Position numbers and translations under genes: made by a program. Under the pieces are notes generated by a model that saw only the letters and a program-made list of their open reading frames with translations, made no database searches and had not been told where the DNA came from. 64,000 nt of DNA from Mycolicibacterium palauense (GTDB taxonomy: Bacteria; Actinomycetota; Actinomycetes; Mycobacteriales; Mycobacteriaceae): contig NZ_NVQF01000005.1 of NCBI RefSeq assembly GCF_002592005.1, positions 51,746 to 115,745 on the forward strand. The letters are read 5' to 3'. Each line of letters begins with the position of its first letter. The first letter of the stretch is position 1. Positions 32,398 through 40,820 of the stretch are shown in pieces.

Positions 32398-33458
32398 CCA
32401 CCGTCCGCCGCGTCGTCGTCAACGCCCTCGACGATGTGGTCATCGAGGAAGTGCCCCAACGGGATCCGGGCCCGGGCGAGGCCCGGGTGCGCACCAGCGT
32501 GGTCGGTATCTGCGGGTCCGACCTGCACGCCGCCTGCGGCCGGCACCCGTTCATCGAGCTGCCCTACCGGCCCGGCCACGAAGTCGTCGGTGTCGTCGAG
32601 GCGGTCGGCGCCGGGGTCGAGGACTGCTGGGTCGGCACCCGCGTCGCCGTCGAACCCAACCTGGCCTGCGGTCACTGCCCCCAGTGCCGCGACGGGCGGT
32701 ACAACATCTGCCGGGAGCTGCTGGTGCTGGGCTGCCAGACCCCGGGCGGGCTGGCCGACTCCTTCACCGTCGCGGCGGACCGGTTGGTGGCGCTGCCCGA
32801 CGATCTCGACGACCGGCACGCGGTGCTGATCGAACCGCTGGCCACGCCCGTGCACACGGTGCGGCGCGCGGTCGAGACCGTCGGCGACCTGGCCGGGCGG
32901 CCGGTGGTCGTCATCGGTGCCGGCCCGATCGGGTTGTTCGTGCTGCTGGCCGCGCGCCACGCCGGCGCCCGCGTGGTGGTCGCCGACCTGCTGGAGTCCA
33001 AGCGGGCCCGGGCCGAACGCCTCGGCGCGGCGGGCACGTTCGACCCGGCCGCCGCCGACGCGATCGGCACGGCCCGGCGTGCGCTGGGCGGGCCCGCCGC
33101 GGTCGTCTTCGACTGCGTGTCCCGGGAGAGCTCGGTGGCCCAGGCGGTCGAGCTGGTCGACAAGGGCGGGGCCGTCATGGTCGTCGGCGTCGCCGACGGC
33201 GCGGTCCCGGTGCCGCTGGGCCTCATCCAGGACCGCGAACTGGCGCTGATCGGCAGCCTGATGTACGTCCGCCGGGATTTCACCGCCGCGGCCGACCTGC
33301 TCGCCTCCGGTTCCGTCCCGGTCGACGAGATCATCAGCGCCGCCTTCGATCTGCGCGACTCCGCCGACGCCTTCACCGCCTCCTCGGACCCGGAGAACGT
33401 GAAGATTCTGGTCACCGTGGGTCCCGCCGCGAGCGGTGCGGAGGTGCGCCATGACTGA
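32391..33458 (+). CDS. Zinc-dependent polyol dehydrogenase, second copy
   Basis: 355 residues from GTG 32391. Again a complete MDR enzyme: GICGSDLHAACGRHPFIELP, RPGHEVVGVVEAVGAGVED, structural-zinc loop CGHCPQCRDGRYNIC, LIEPLATPVHTVRRAVE and Rossmann loop VIGAGPIGLFVLLAARHAG. It differs substantially from the first copy and looks nearer to threonine or L-iditol dehydrogenase-like members, so it probably acts on another substrate or carbon. It overlaps the ABC ATPase gene by eight bases. Confidence 0.84.
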   Translation: MVATVRRVVVNALDDVVIEEVPQRDPGPGEARVRTSVVGICGSDLHAACGRHPFIELPYRPGHEVVGVVEAVGAGVEDCWVGTRVAVEPNLACGHCPQCRDGRYNICRELLVLGCQTPGGLADSFTVAADRLVALPDDLDDRHAVLIEPLATPVHTVRRAVETVGDLAGRPVVVIGAGPIGLFVLLAARHAGARVVVADLLESKRARAERLGAAGTFDPAAADAIGTARRALGGPAAVVFDCVSRESSVAQAVELVDKGGAVMVVGVADGAVPVPLGLIQDRELALIGSLMYVRRDFTAAADLLASGSVPVDEIISAAFDLRDSADAFTASSDPENVKILVTVGPAASGAEVRHD

Positions 33459-35022
33459 AGCCACCAGCCAGCCGGCCGGCGAGGCCCTGCTGCAGTGCCG
33501 CGACATCCGCAAGAGCTTCGGCGGCGTGCCCGTGCTCAACGGGATCAGCATCGACCTGCAGCCCGGCACGGTCACCGCCCTGGCCGGTGAGAACGGCGCC
33601 GGGAAGTCGACCCTGATGAAGATCATCAGCGGGCAGTACGCCGCCGACGCCGGCACCGTCACGGTGCAGGGCGAGCGGCTGGCCCCCGGACACACCCGGG
33701 ACGCGGTCCGCCGCGGCGTGGCGATCGTCCCGCAGGAACTGGCCTCCATCGAGCACATGACGGTCTACGAGAACCTCTTCGTGGGGCGGGAACTGACCCG
33801 GGGGCCGTTCCTCAACCGGCGGGCCATGATCGCCGAGGCCCGCCGGACCCTGGCCGTCTTCGACGTCGACATCCCCCCGACGGCCAAGATGGGTGGCCTG
33901 CCGGTGGGTCTGCGGCAGATCGTCGAGATCGTCAAGGCCGCCCGTACCGGTGCCCGCGTGGTGATGCTCGACGAACCCACCTCGGCGATCTCCGAGCGCG
34001 AGGTCGAAGGGCTCTACAAGATCGTGCGGCAGCTGCGCGAACACGGCGTGGCGATGGTCTACACCACCCACAAGATGGCCGAGATCCGCGCCATCGCCGA
34101 CCGGGTGGTGGTGTTGCGCGACGGCGGCCTGATCGTCGACACCCCCATCGGCGAGATCACCGACGACGAGATCGTCAACGCGATGATCGGCCGCGAACTC
34201 GACACGCTGTTCCCCGAGCGTCCCGAACCCGGCGACCGGACCGTGCTCGAGGTACGCGAGCTGCAGGTGGCCGGTGCCAGCCGGCCCGTGTCGTTCACGG
34301 TCCGGGCCGGGGAGATCCTCGGGCTGGCCGGGCTGGTCGGCGCGGGCCGCACCGAACTGCTCGAGGCGATTTTCGGGGCCCGCCACTCCAGTTCGGGCGA
34401 GGTGCTGGTCGACGGGCGGCGGGTCAAGCGCAACGCCCCGGCCGCGGCGATCACGGCCGGGGTGGCGATGGTGCCCGAGGACCGCAAGCTCAACGGCGTC
34501 GTGCTGTCGATGAGCGTGCTGGACAACGGCTGTCTGCCACGGCTGTCGGCGTTCTCGGTCGCCGGCTGGCTGCGCGGCAGGTCGCGCAGCAAGGCGGTGT
34601 CGGACGTGATGAGCTCGGTCCGGCTGCGCACCAACGGGCTGAGCCAGGAGGTCGGCACCCTCTCCGGCGGCAACCAGCAGAAGGTCGTGCTGGCCCGCTG
34701 GCTCACCGGCGAGGTCAACGTGCTGCTGCTCGACGAGCCCACCCGCGGCGTCGACGTCGGCGCCCGCTCGGAGATCTACCGGATCATCACCGAGTTCGCC
34801 GCCCAGGGCATGGCCGTGGTGATGGCGTCCTCGGACATGCCCGAGATCGTCGGCCTGTCCCACCGCGCATTCGTGATGCGCGACGGCGCGGTCGTCGGCG
34901 AACTCGACCGCGACGACCTCGACCACCCCGCCGTCCAGGAGTCGGTCTTCCGGCTCGCCACCGCCCTGGACGCCACGCCGGACCTCAACGCGGAAAGCAC
35001 CCACCAGGAGGCAGCATCGTGA
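33451..35022 (+). CDS. Sugar ABC importer ATPase (RbsA/XylG type)
   Basis: 523 residues from ATG 33451 with two nucleotide-binding domains. The first has Walker A GENGAGKST (about 46-54), Walker B VVMLDEPTSAI and a degenerate signature (GLPVGLRQIVEIVKAA). The second has the non-canonical Walker A GLVGAGRTELLEAIF, an intact LSGGNQQKVVLARWL and LLLDEPTRGVDVG. This asymmetry is normal for RbsA-type CUT2 importers. It energises the permease encoded next; the overlap is four bases. Confidence 0.9.
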   Translation: MTEATSQPAGEALLQCRDIRKSFGGVPVLNGISIDLQPGTVTALAGENGAGKSTLMKIISGQYAADAGTVTVQGERLAPGHTRDAVRRGVAIVPQELASIEHMTVYENLFVGRELTRGPFLNRRAMIAEARRTLAVFDVDIPPTAKMGGLPVGLRQIVEIVKAARTGARVVMLDEPTSAISEREVEGLYKIVRQLREHGVAMVYTTHKMAEIRAIADRVVVLRDGGLIVDTPIGEITDDEIVNAMIGRELDTLFPERPEPGDRTVLEVRELQVAGASRPVSFTVRAGEILGLAGLVGAGRTELLEAIFGARHSSSGEVLVDGRRVKRNAPAAAITAGVAMVPEDRKLNGVVLSMSVLDNGCLPRLSAFSVAGWLRGRSRSKAVSDVMSSVRLRTNGLSQEVGTLSGGNQQKVVLARWLTGEVNVLLLDEPTRGVDVGARSEIYRIITEFAAQGMAVVMASSDMPEIVGLSHRAFVMRDGAVVGELDRDDLDHPAVQESVFRLATALDATPDLNAESTHQEAAS

Positions 35023-36056
35023 CCACCCAACTGAGCGAACAGGACACACCGCCCGGCGCACACTCGCACACCGTGGCCTCGGCCACCACCGGTGAACCGG
35101 TCAAACTGTTCTCACCCGGCTGGTTCGGCGGCATCGCGCTGCGCTACTCCATGGTCATCGTGATGCTGCTGGTGATCGCCTACTTCTCCTACCGCAGTGC
35201 GCGATTCGCCACGCCGGAGAACCTGGTGACCATCCTGGTCGCGGCCGCCCCGTTCGCGCTGATCGCGCTCGGGCAGACGTTGGTGATCCTCACCGGTGGC
35301 ATCGACCTGTCCGTGGGCAGCGTGATCGCGGTGTCGGCGATGGCCGCCGCGGCCACCGCCAAGGCCAACCCGGGCCAGGTGTGGATGACCGTGCTGGTCG
35401 CCATGCTGGTGGGGCTGGCCGTCGGGGCGCTGAACGGAATCCTGGTGTCACGGCTGAACGTCCCACCGTTCATCGCCACGCTCGGCACGCTGACCGCGGG
35501 TTCCGGCATGGCCTACGTGATCGGGGGCGGGGCACCCATCAACGGCCTGCCCGCCGAGTTCGGCACGATCGCCAACACCCGCATCCTGGGACTGCAGATC
35601 CCGGTGCTGCTGATGATCGTCGGGATCGTCGCGTTGGCGGTCATCATGAAGCGCACCACCTACGGTATGCGCGTCTACGCCGTCGGCGGTAACCGCGCCG
35701 CCGCCGAGATCGCCGGTATCAACGCCCGCAACGTGCTGTTCAGCGTCTACGCCCTGTCCGGTCTGCTGGCCGGGCTCTCGGGGGTCATGCTCGCCTCGCG
35801 GGTGATCTCCGGGCCGCCGAATCTGGGGCAGGGCTACGAGCTCGACGCCATCGCCGCGGTGGTGATCGGCGGGGCCAGCCTGATGGGCGGGCGCGGCACC
35901 ATCTGGGGTACCGCGCTGGGCCTGTTCATGATCATGACCCTCAACAACGGCCTGGACATCCTCGTCGTCCCCGCCTACTGGCAGGACGTCATCAAGGGTG
36001 TGCTGATCGTCGCGGCGGTGGCCGTCGACGTCTGGTCCTCCAGGAGGCGCACCTGA
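35019..36056 (+). CDS. Sugar ABC importer permease (RbsC/XylH type)
   Basis: 345 residues from GTG 35019. Multi-pass CUT2 permease with [20 protein letters not shown] and GSVIAVSAM (family signature), [20 protein letters not shown], then [20 protein letters not shown] and [20 protein letters not shown], the EAA-like coupling region. [20 protein letters not shown] precedes the last helices. It forms a homodimeric channel working with the ATPase and the lipoprotein binding protein. Confidence 0.9.
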   Translation: MTTQLSEQDTPPGAHSHTVASATTGEPVKLFSPGWFGGIALRYSMVIVMLLVIAYFSYRSARFATPENLVTILVAAAPFALIALGQTLVILTGGIDLSVGSVIAVSAMAAAATAKANPGQVWMTVLVAMLVGLAVGALNGILVSRLNVPPFIATLGTLTAGSGMAYVIGGGAPINGLPAEFGTIANTRILGLQIPVLLMIVGIVALAVIMKRTTYGMRVYAVGGNRAAAEIAGINARNVLFSVYALSGLLAGLSGVMLASRVISGPPNLGQGYELDAIAAVVIGGASLMGGRGTIWGTALGLFMIMTLNNGLDILVVPAYWQDVIKGVLIVAAVAVDVWSSRRRT

Positions 36057-36139
36057 CACTGTGCCGCAGAGCTTTCCAGGCATTCCAGACTTTCCAGTCA
36101 CCGCCACAACCCGACAATCGACCAACGAGGGAAAGATTG

Positions 36140-37195
36140 ATGAGACTCACCACCAAGATCGCGGCCCTGGCCTCGGCCGGGCTGGTCACGCTGGGGCTGA
36201 CCGCCTGCGGGGCCGGAGACACCTCCGCCAACGACGACACCAAGCGCATCGGTGTCACCGTGTACGACATGAGCTCGTTCATCACCGCCGGCAAGGAGGG
36301 GATGGAGACCTACGCCAAGGCCAAGAACATTGAGCTGGTGTGGAACTCGGCCAACAACGACGTCGCGACCCAGGCCAGTCAGGTCGACTCGATGATCAAC
36401 CAGGGCGTCGACGCCATCATCGTCGTTCCGGTGCAGGCGGATTCGCTCGCCCCGCAGATCGCCAGCGCCAAGTCGCACGACATCCCGCTGCTGGCCGTCA
36501 ACGCCGAACTCGACAGCGATCAGCTGGCCGGCAACGTTCAGCCCGACGACGTCGCGGCCGGCGCGCAGGAGATGCAGATGATGGCCGACCGTCTCGGTGG
36601 CAAGGGCAACATCGTCGTCCTGCAGGGGCCGCTGGGCGGTTCCGGTGAGATCAACCGCGGCAAGGGTATCGACCAGGTGCTGGCCAAGTATCCCGACATC
36701 ACGGTGCTGGCCAAGGACACCGCGAACTGGAAGCGCGACGAGGCCGTCAACAAGATGAAGAACTGGATCTCCAGCTTCGGGGACCGGATCGACGGCGTGG
36801 TGTCCCAGAACGACGACATGGGCCTGGGTGCCTCACAGGCGCTGCGCGAGGCCGGACGCACCGACGTCCCGATCGTGGGGATCGACGGCATCGAGGACGG
36901 TCTGAAGGCGGTCCAGAGCGGTGAGTTCATCGGCACCTCGCTGCAGAACGGCACCGTCGAGCTGTCGGCGGGCCTGGCGGTGGCCGACGCGCTGGTGAGC
37001 GGTCAGCAGGTCAACACCGACCCGGTGTACGTCATGCCGGCGATCACCAAGGACAACGTCGACGTCGCGTTGCAGCATGTGGTGACCGAGCGGCAGAAGT
37101 TCCTCGACGGGCTGGTGGCGCTGACCGAGCAGAACCTCAAGACCGGCGACATCGCCTACGAGGGCATCCCCGGACAGCAGCAGCCGCAGTCCTGA
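36140..37195 (+). CDS. Sugar ABC importer substrate-binding lipoprotein (RbsB type)
   Basis: 351 residues from ATG 36140 (a TTG precedes it; GAGGGAAAG is the ribosome-binding site). Lipobox LTAC anchors the protein outside the membrane. The periplasmic-binding fold is clear: [73 protein letters not shown] and [19 protein letters not shown]. The binding profile decides what the operon imports; the partner genes point to a polyol or pentose. It is the last gene before the hairpin terminator. Confidence 0.9.
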   Translation: MRLTTKIAALASAGLVTLGLTACGAGDTSANDDTKRIGVTVYDMSSFITAGKEGMETYAKAKNIELVWNSANNDVATQASQVDSMINQGVDAIIVVPVQADSLAPQIASAKSHDIPLLAVNAELDSDQLAGNVQPDDVAAGAQEMQMMADRLGGKGNIVVLQGPLGGSGEINRGKGIDQVLAKYPDITVLAKDTANWKRDEAVNKMKNWISSFGDRIDGVVSQNDDMGLGASQALREAGRTDVPIVGIDGIEDGLKAVQSGEFIGTSLQNGTVELSAGLAVADALVSGQQVNTDPVYVMPAITKDNVDVALQHVVTERQKFLDGLVALTEQNLKTGDIAYEGIPGQQQPQS

Positions 37196-37206
37196 TCGAC
37201 CGACCC

Positions 37207-37248
37207 CGAGGGGAAGACCCCGGTCAGCCGACCGGTGTCTTCCCCTCG
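37207..37248. terminator. Bidirectional hairpin terminator between convergent transcripts
   Basis: CGAGGGGAAGAC (37207-37218) pairs perfectly with GTCTTCCCCTCG (37237-37248), and the inner bases form CGGTC/GACCG, giving a long stem with a 4-base AGCC loop and small internal mismatches. It begins 11 bases after the binding-protein gene and contains the stop of the convergent CDF gene. There is no long U tract, as is common for mycobacterial terminators. Confidence 0.75.
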
Positions 37249-38264
37249 TCGGCGTTGTCGGTGGCACCGGTGGGGTAGGCGTGGATGAGCGCACTGGTCA
37301 GCTTGGGCACGGCGTGGATGAGGTCGTGTTCGGCCTGGTGGGCGAGGCGGTGCGCGTCGCCCAGGCTCAGGGCGGGGTCGAGGTCGAGTTCGGCGTCGGC
37401 GTGCAGGCGGTGCCCGATCCAGCGCATCCGCACGCTGCGCACCGCCCTCACCCCGGGGCGGGAGTTCAGCGCGGCCTCGGCGGTGTCGACGAGGCCGGGA
37501 TCCACCCCGTCGAGCAGGCGGCGGAACACATCACGCGCGGCGCTGCGCAGCACGGCCAGGATGGCCACGGTGATGAGCAGTCCGATGATCGGGTCGGCCA
37601 GCGGGTAGCCCAGTGCGACACCGCCGGCGGCGAACAGCACCGCCAGTGAGGTGAAGCCGTCGGTGCGGGCGTGCAGACCGTCGGCGACCAGCGCCGCCGA
37701 ACCGATGCGCCGGCCCACCCGGATGCGGTAGAGGGCGACCCACTCGTTGCCCAGGAATCCGACGAGCCCGGCCAGGGCCACCCACCCGACGTTGTCGATG
37801 GGTTCGGGATCGATGAGCCGCCCGATCGCCTCGTAGCCGGCGATGATGGCCGACAACGCGATCATCGCGACCACGAACAGCCCGGCGAGGTCTTCGGCGC
37901 GTCCGAAGCCGTATGTGTAGCGCCGGGTCGCCGCCCTGGTGCCCACCGCGAAGGCGATCCACAGCGGAACGGCCGTCAGGGCGTCGGAGAAGTTGTGGAT
38001 GGTGTCGGCGGCCAGCGCGATCGACCCGGAGGCGGCGACGATCGCGATCTGCGCGACGGCGGTCAGCCCGAGGACCACCAGGCTGACCTTGACCGCGCGG
38101 ATCCCCTCGTGGCTGGACTCCAGCGCGCCGTCGACGCTGTCGGCGGCGTCGTGGCTGTGCGGGGCGAAGATCTCCGTGAAGACGCCCCGCACACCCCGGG
38201 GGTGGGAGTGGGAGTGGGAACGGGAGTGGGAGTGGGAATGGGAATGCTCGCCCGGGGCGCTCAT
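37224..38264 (-). CDS. Cation diffusion facilitator (KmtR-controlled metal exporter)
   Basis: 346 residues. The N-terminus is a His/Ser tract (HSHSHSHSRSHSHSHP) that probably binds metal, followed by six membrane helices. Metal-site motifs are present: AADTIHNFSDALTAVP in TM2 (HxxxD) and ALVADGLHARTDGFTSLAV in TM5 (HxxxD). A cytosolic domain follows with VRMRWIGHRLHADAELDLDP and HRLAHQAEHDLIHAVPKL. It resembles M. tuberculosis Rv2025c, the CDF gene controlled by KmtR. It starts within the kmtR stop (ATGA overlap), so repressor and exporter are co-expressed. Likely substrates are Ni2+/Co2+ or related divalent ions. Confidence 0.87.
   Translation of the reverse strand: MSAPGEHSHSHSHSRSHSHSHPRGVRGVFTEIFAPHSHDAADSVDGALESSHEGIRAVKVSLVVLGLTAVAQIAIVAASGSIALAADTIHNFSDALTAVPLWIAFAVGTRAATRRYTYGFGRAEDLAGLFVVAMIALSAIIAGYEAIGRLIDPEPIDNVGWVALAGLVGFLGNEWVALYRIRVGRRIGSAALVADGLHARTDGFTSLAVLFAAGGVALGYPLADPIIGLLITVAILAVLRSAARDVFRRLLDGVDPGLVDTAEAALNSRPGVRAVRSVRMRWIGHRLHADAELDLDPALSLGDAHRLAHQAEHDLIHAVPKLTSALIHAYPTGATDNADEGKTPVG
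38202..38246 (-). repeat. 6-base repeats coding the His-Ser tract of the CDF protein
   Basis: GTGGGA/ATGGGA-type hexamers repeat about seven times and encode alternating His and Ser on the minus strand. The array is slippage-prone but always in frame. Confidence 0.7.
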
Positions 38265-38662
38265 GATGGCGGCGCCGTCGGCCGGTGAGCCTCGGTGGTC
38301 ATGCTCCGCACGCCCGGATCGGCGCGGTGGTGGGAGGGCACCCCGGGGCCGGCATGTTCGGCGTTGAACACCGCGTCGAGCACCAGTTGGCGGACGTGCT
38401 CGTTCTCCAGGCTGTAGTAGATCGTGGTGCCGGCCCGCCGGGTCCGCACCAGGCGGGCCATCCGCAGCTTGGCCAGGTGCTGCGACACCGACGGCGGTGG
38501 CTTGCCGACCCGCTCGGCGAGCTCGTTGACCGACATCTCACCGCCGGTCATCGCCCACAACACCTGGATGCGGGTGGCATCGGCCAGCATCCGGAAGACC
38601 TCGACGATGAGGTTCACCTGGTCGGTTTCCAGGGGCGGGCCCGTCCCACTACCTGCATTCAT
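38261..38662 (-). CDS. kmtR: Nickel/cobalt-sensing ArsR repressor KmtR
   Basis: 133 residues from ATG 38662. Winged HTH: VEVFRMLADATRIQVLWAM, SVNELAERVGKPPPSVSQHL and AKLRMARLVRTRRAGTTIYY. The C-terminal segment ENEHVRQLVLDAVFNAEHAG plus PSHHRADPG retains all five residues reported as KmtR ligands (one His, a Glu-His pair 13-14 residues on, and a His-His pair 22-23 residues on). Sequence identity to remembered M. tuberculosis KmtR is high through the HTH and alpha-5. It is co-translated with the CDF exporter it should repress, and is probably autoregulated through the palindrome just upstream. Confidence 0.9.
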   Translation of the reverse strand: MNAGSGTGPPLETDQVNLIVEVFRMLADATRIQVLWAMTGGEMSVNELAERVGKPPPSVSQHLAKLRMARLVRTRRAGTTIYYSLENEHVRQLVLDAVFNAEHAGPGVPSHHRADPGVRSMTTEAHRPTAPPS

Positions 38663-38675
38663 ACGCAGATACTAA

Positions 38676-38685
38676 CCTACGTAGG
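38676..38685. promoter_or_regulatory. Candidate KmtR operator
   Basis: CCTACGTAGG is a perfect 10-base palindrome 14 bases upstream of the kmtR start, in an AT-richer stretch (ATACGCAGATACTAA). Position and symmetry fit ArsR autoregulation. The exact KmtR consensus was not checked. Confidence 0.45.
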
Positions 38686-38808
38686 AAGTTCGGGGTAACG
38701 ATCGCCGGCCCGGGCCCGAAGAGGGTAATGACAGTTAGGTCCGCGCCCCCTGTGACGAGCCGTTAGTCTCGTGACAGACCGGTACCCCGACAGAAACGGC
38801 ACAGGCTC

Positions 38809-39327
38809 ATGACCCAACCGCACCGCACCGCGAGGCCACGGACGACCAAGGCTGCGCGGCTGGCCGTGATCGGGGGATTCGCCGGGCTGGCGCTGGCCCT
38901 GGCCGGGCCTGCCGCCGCCGACCCGCCGCCCCCGGTGCCGCCGGGGGTTCCGCCGGTGCCGGCCCCGCCGGCGCCCGGCCCGCCGATGCCCGCCGTTCCG
39001 CCCGTGCCGGGTGCGCAGCCGATGGCCGCCCCCGCTCCGGGCGCTCCGCTGCCCCCCGCGCCGGGGGCGCCGCTGCCCCCGGGGCCGCCGATCGTCCCGC
39101 CGGTGATGCCCGGCGCCGGACCCGGAGGGCCCGGGGCCATGGGCCAGCTCGGGGCCGTCAAGGATCTGTGGAACGAGTTCAACTCGGCCCCGGGCGACTT
39201 CCTCGGGGTGCTCACCCCGATGGGACCGGACCCCAACACGCGGCAGATGCCGATGCTGCCGCCCGGTGTGTACCCGGAGGGCGTCGAGGCGCCACTGCCG
39301 CCGGATCAGCAGCCGCTGTTCTCCTGA
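38809..39327 (+). CDS. Secreted proline-rich protein
   Basis: 172 residues from ATG 38809. After a basic start, ARLAVIGGFAGLALALAGPA is a signal peptide cleaved at AAADPP. The mature protein begins with about 85 residues rich in Pro, Ala and Gly (PPPVPPGVPPVPAPPAPG), then a short conserved-looking block, LGAVKDLWNEFNSAPGDFLG and VLTPMGPDPNTRQMPMLPPG. Such small Pro-rich exported proteins are common in mycobacteria and of unknown role. The next gene starts three bases after its stop. Confidence 0.75.
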   Translation: MTQPHRTARPRTTKAARLAVIGGFAGLALALAGPAAADPPPPVPPGVPPVPAPPAPGPPMPAVPPVPGAQPMAAPAPGAPLPPAPGAPLPPGPPIVPPVMPGAGPGGPGAMGQLGAVKDLWNEFNSAPGDFLGVLTPMGPDPNTRQMPMLPPGVYPEGVEAPLPPDQQPLFS

Positions 39328-39329
39328 GC

Positions 39330-40220
39330 GTGACCCGGCCGGCCCCGGCGGACGGTTCCCGGCTCGACGCCGATCAGTTGGCGGCGCTGGCCGCGGTGGT
39401 CGAGTTCGGCAGCTTCGACGCGGCCGCCGCGCGGCTGCACGTCACGCCGTCGGCGGTCAGCCAGCGGATCAAGGCGCTCGAACAACGGGTCGGGCGGGTG
39501 CTGGTGGTCCGGGAGAAGCCGTGCGTGGCCACCCCCGCCGGGGTGCCCCTGCTGCGGCTGGCAGCCCAGACCGCGCTGCTGGAAACCGAGGTGCTCGGCG
39601 AGCTCGGCGGCGGGGCGGCCGAACGCACCCGGGTGGCCCTGGCCGTCAACGCCGACTCGATGTCCACCTGGTTCACCGACGTCTTCGCGCTGCTGCCGCG
39701 GGTGGTCTTCGACATCCGGATCGAGGACCAGGACCACTCCGCGCGGCTGCTGCGCGAGGGTGTGGTGATGGGGGCGGTGACCACCGAACGCACGCCGGTG
39801 CCCGGGTGCCGGGCCCACCCGCTGGGTTCGATGCGCTACGTGCCCGTGGCCAGCGCGGACTATGTGGCCGAGCAGCTGCCCGACGGGTTCACCGCCGAGG
39901 CGGCGCGCCGGGCGCCGTCGCTGGCCTGGAACCGCGCGGATGCGTTGCAGGACATGTTGCTGCGCAAGGTTTTCCGCCACGACATCGCCCGTCCCGTGCA
40001 CTACATCCCGACGGCGGAGGGTTTCGCCGCGGCGGTGCGCGCCGGGCTGGGCTGGGGCATGTACCCCGAGGGCATCATCGAGGAGTCCTTCGTCCGGATC
40101 GCCGGGGAACACCTCGACGTTCCGCTGTACTGGCAGTGCTGGAAGCTCGACAGCGCGACGGTGCACGACCTCACGCGTGCGGTGCGGCGGGCCGCCGGCC
40201 GGCTCGGCCCGGCCGGGTAG
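39330..40220 (+). CDS. LysR-family regulator of the ArgP/LysG group
   Basis: 296 residues from GTG 39330. N-terminal HTH: LDADQLAALAAVVEFGSFDA, AARLHVTPSAVSQRIKALEQ and VGRVLVVREKPCVATPAGVP, the pattern of ArgP/LysG regulators that sense basic amino acids. The effector domain includes RVALAVNADSMSTWFTDVF and AAVRAGLGWGMYPEGIIEES. In many actinobacteria such a gene is divergent from the lysine/arginine exporter lysE; no lysE is present here, so its target is unclear. Confidence 0.82.
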   Translation: MTRPAPADGSRLDADQLAALAAVVEFGSFDAAAARLHVTPSAVSQRIKALEQRVGRVLVVREKPCVATPAGVPLLRLAAQTALLETEVLGELGGGAAERTRVALAVNADSMSTWFTDVFALLPRVVFDIRIEDQDHSARLLREGVVMGAVTTERTPVPGCRAHPLGSMRYVPVASADYVAEQLPDGFTAEAARRAPSLAWNRADALQDMLLRKVFRHDIARPVHYIPTAEGFAAAVRAGLGWGMYPEGIIEESFVRIAGEHLDVPLYWQCWKLDSATVHDLTRAVRRAAGRLGPAG

Positions 40221-40272
40221 CCGACGGGGCAAGGCCGCACGCCGGCGCACACACCTGTGGTTCACTGGCGCC

Positions 40273-40815
40273 ATGGCGACCATCGAAGTGGGAGAGCGGG
40301 TCCCGGCCCACCGGCTCGACGCGATCGACGGGACGACCGTGGACGTGCCCGCTCCCGGGCGGTTGGTGCACCTGCAGTTCCGCCGGTTCGCCGGATGCCC
40401 GATATGTCACCTGCACATGCGGTCCTTCGCCCACCGGCACAACGAGATCCGCGACGCCGGGATCACCGAGGTGGTGGCCTTCCACTCGGCGGCCGAGACG
40501 CTGCGCGCCTACCAGGGTGACCTGCCGTTCCCAGTCGTCGCCGACCCCGACCGCGCGCTGTACCGGGAGTTCGGCGTCGGGTCGTCGGCCGCGTCGATCG
40601 CCCATCCGAGGGCGTGGCTGGCCGCGGCCCGCGGCGCCGTCGGCCAGCGCTCACTGACCGCGGGTATCGGCCGCGGGGAGGATCACCTCGGCAAGCCCGC
40701 CGACTTCCTGATCGCCGGGGACGGCACGGTGCTGGCCCGCAAGTACGGTGCACACGCCGACGACCAGTGGTCGGTGGACGAACTGCTGGCCCTGGCGTCG
40801 CAGTCCGCTGGCTGA
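40273..40815 (+). CDS. Peroxiredoxin-like (AhpC/TSA) protein
   Basis: 180 residues from ATG 40273. Thioredoxin-fold start IEVGERVPAHRLDAIDGTTV, then the redox segment RRFAGCPICHLHMRSFAHR with a CxxC pair in place of the usual peroxiredoxin PxxxTxxC, and FPVVADPDRALYREFGVGSS as in AhpC-like members. PADFLIAGDGTVLARKYGAH is the C-terminal strand pair. It probably reduces peroxides or serves as a thiol reductase in the cytosol. It converges on the acyltransferase gene with only five bases between stops. Confidence 0.78.
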   Translation: MATIEVGERVPAHRLDAIDGTTVDVPAPGRLVHLQFRRFAGCPICHLHMRSFAHRHNEIRDAGITEVVAFHSAAETLRAYQGDLPFPVVADPDRALYREFGVGSSAASIAHPRAWLAAARGAVGQRSLTAGIGRGEDHLGKPADFLIAGDGTVLARKYGAHADDQWSVDELLALASQSAG

Positions 40816-40820
40816 ACCGG

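Noticed and set aside
38763..39239. A minus-strand Gly/Pro-rich frame of 158 codons resembling a PE_PGRS-like tract
   Set aside because: It is the complement of the Pro-rich secreted protein's codons; there is no PE domain and the plus-strand gene has a proper signal peptide.
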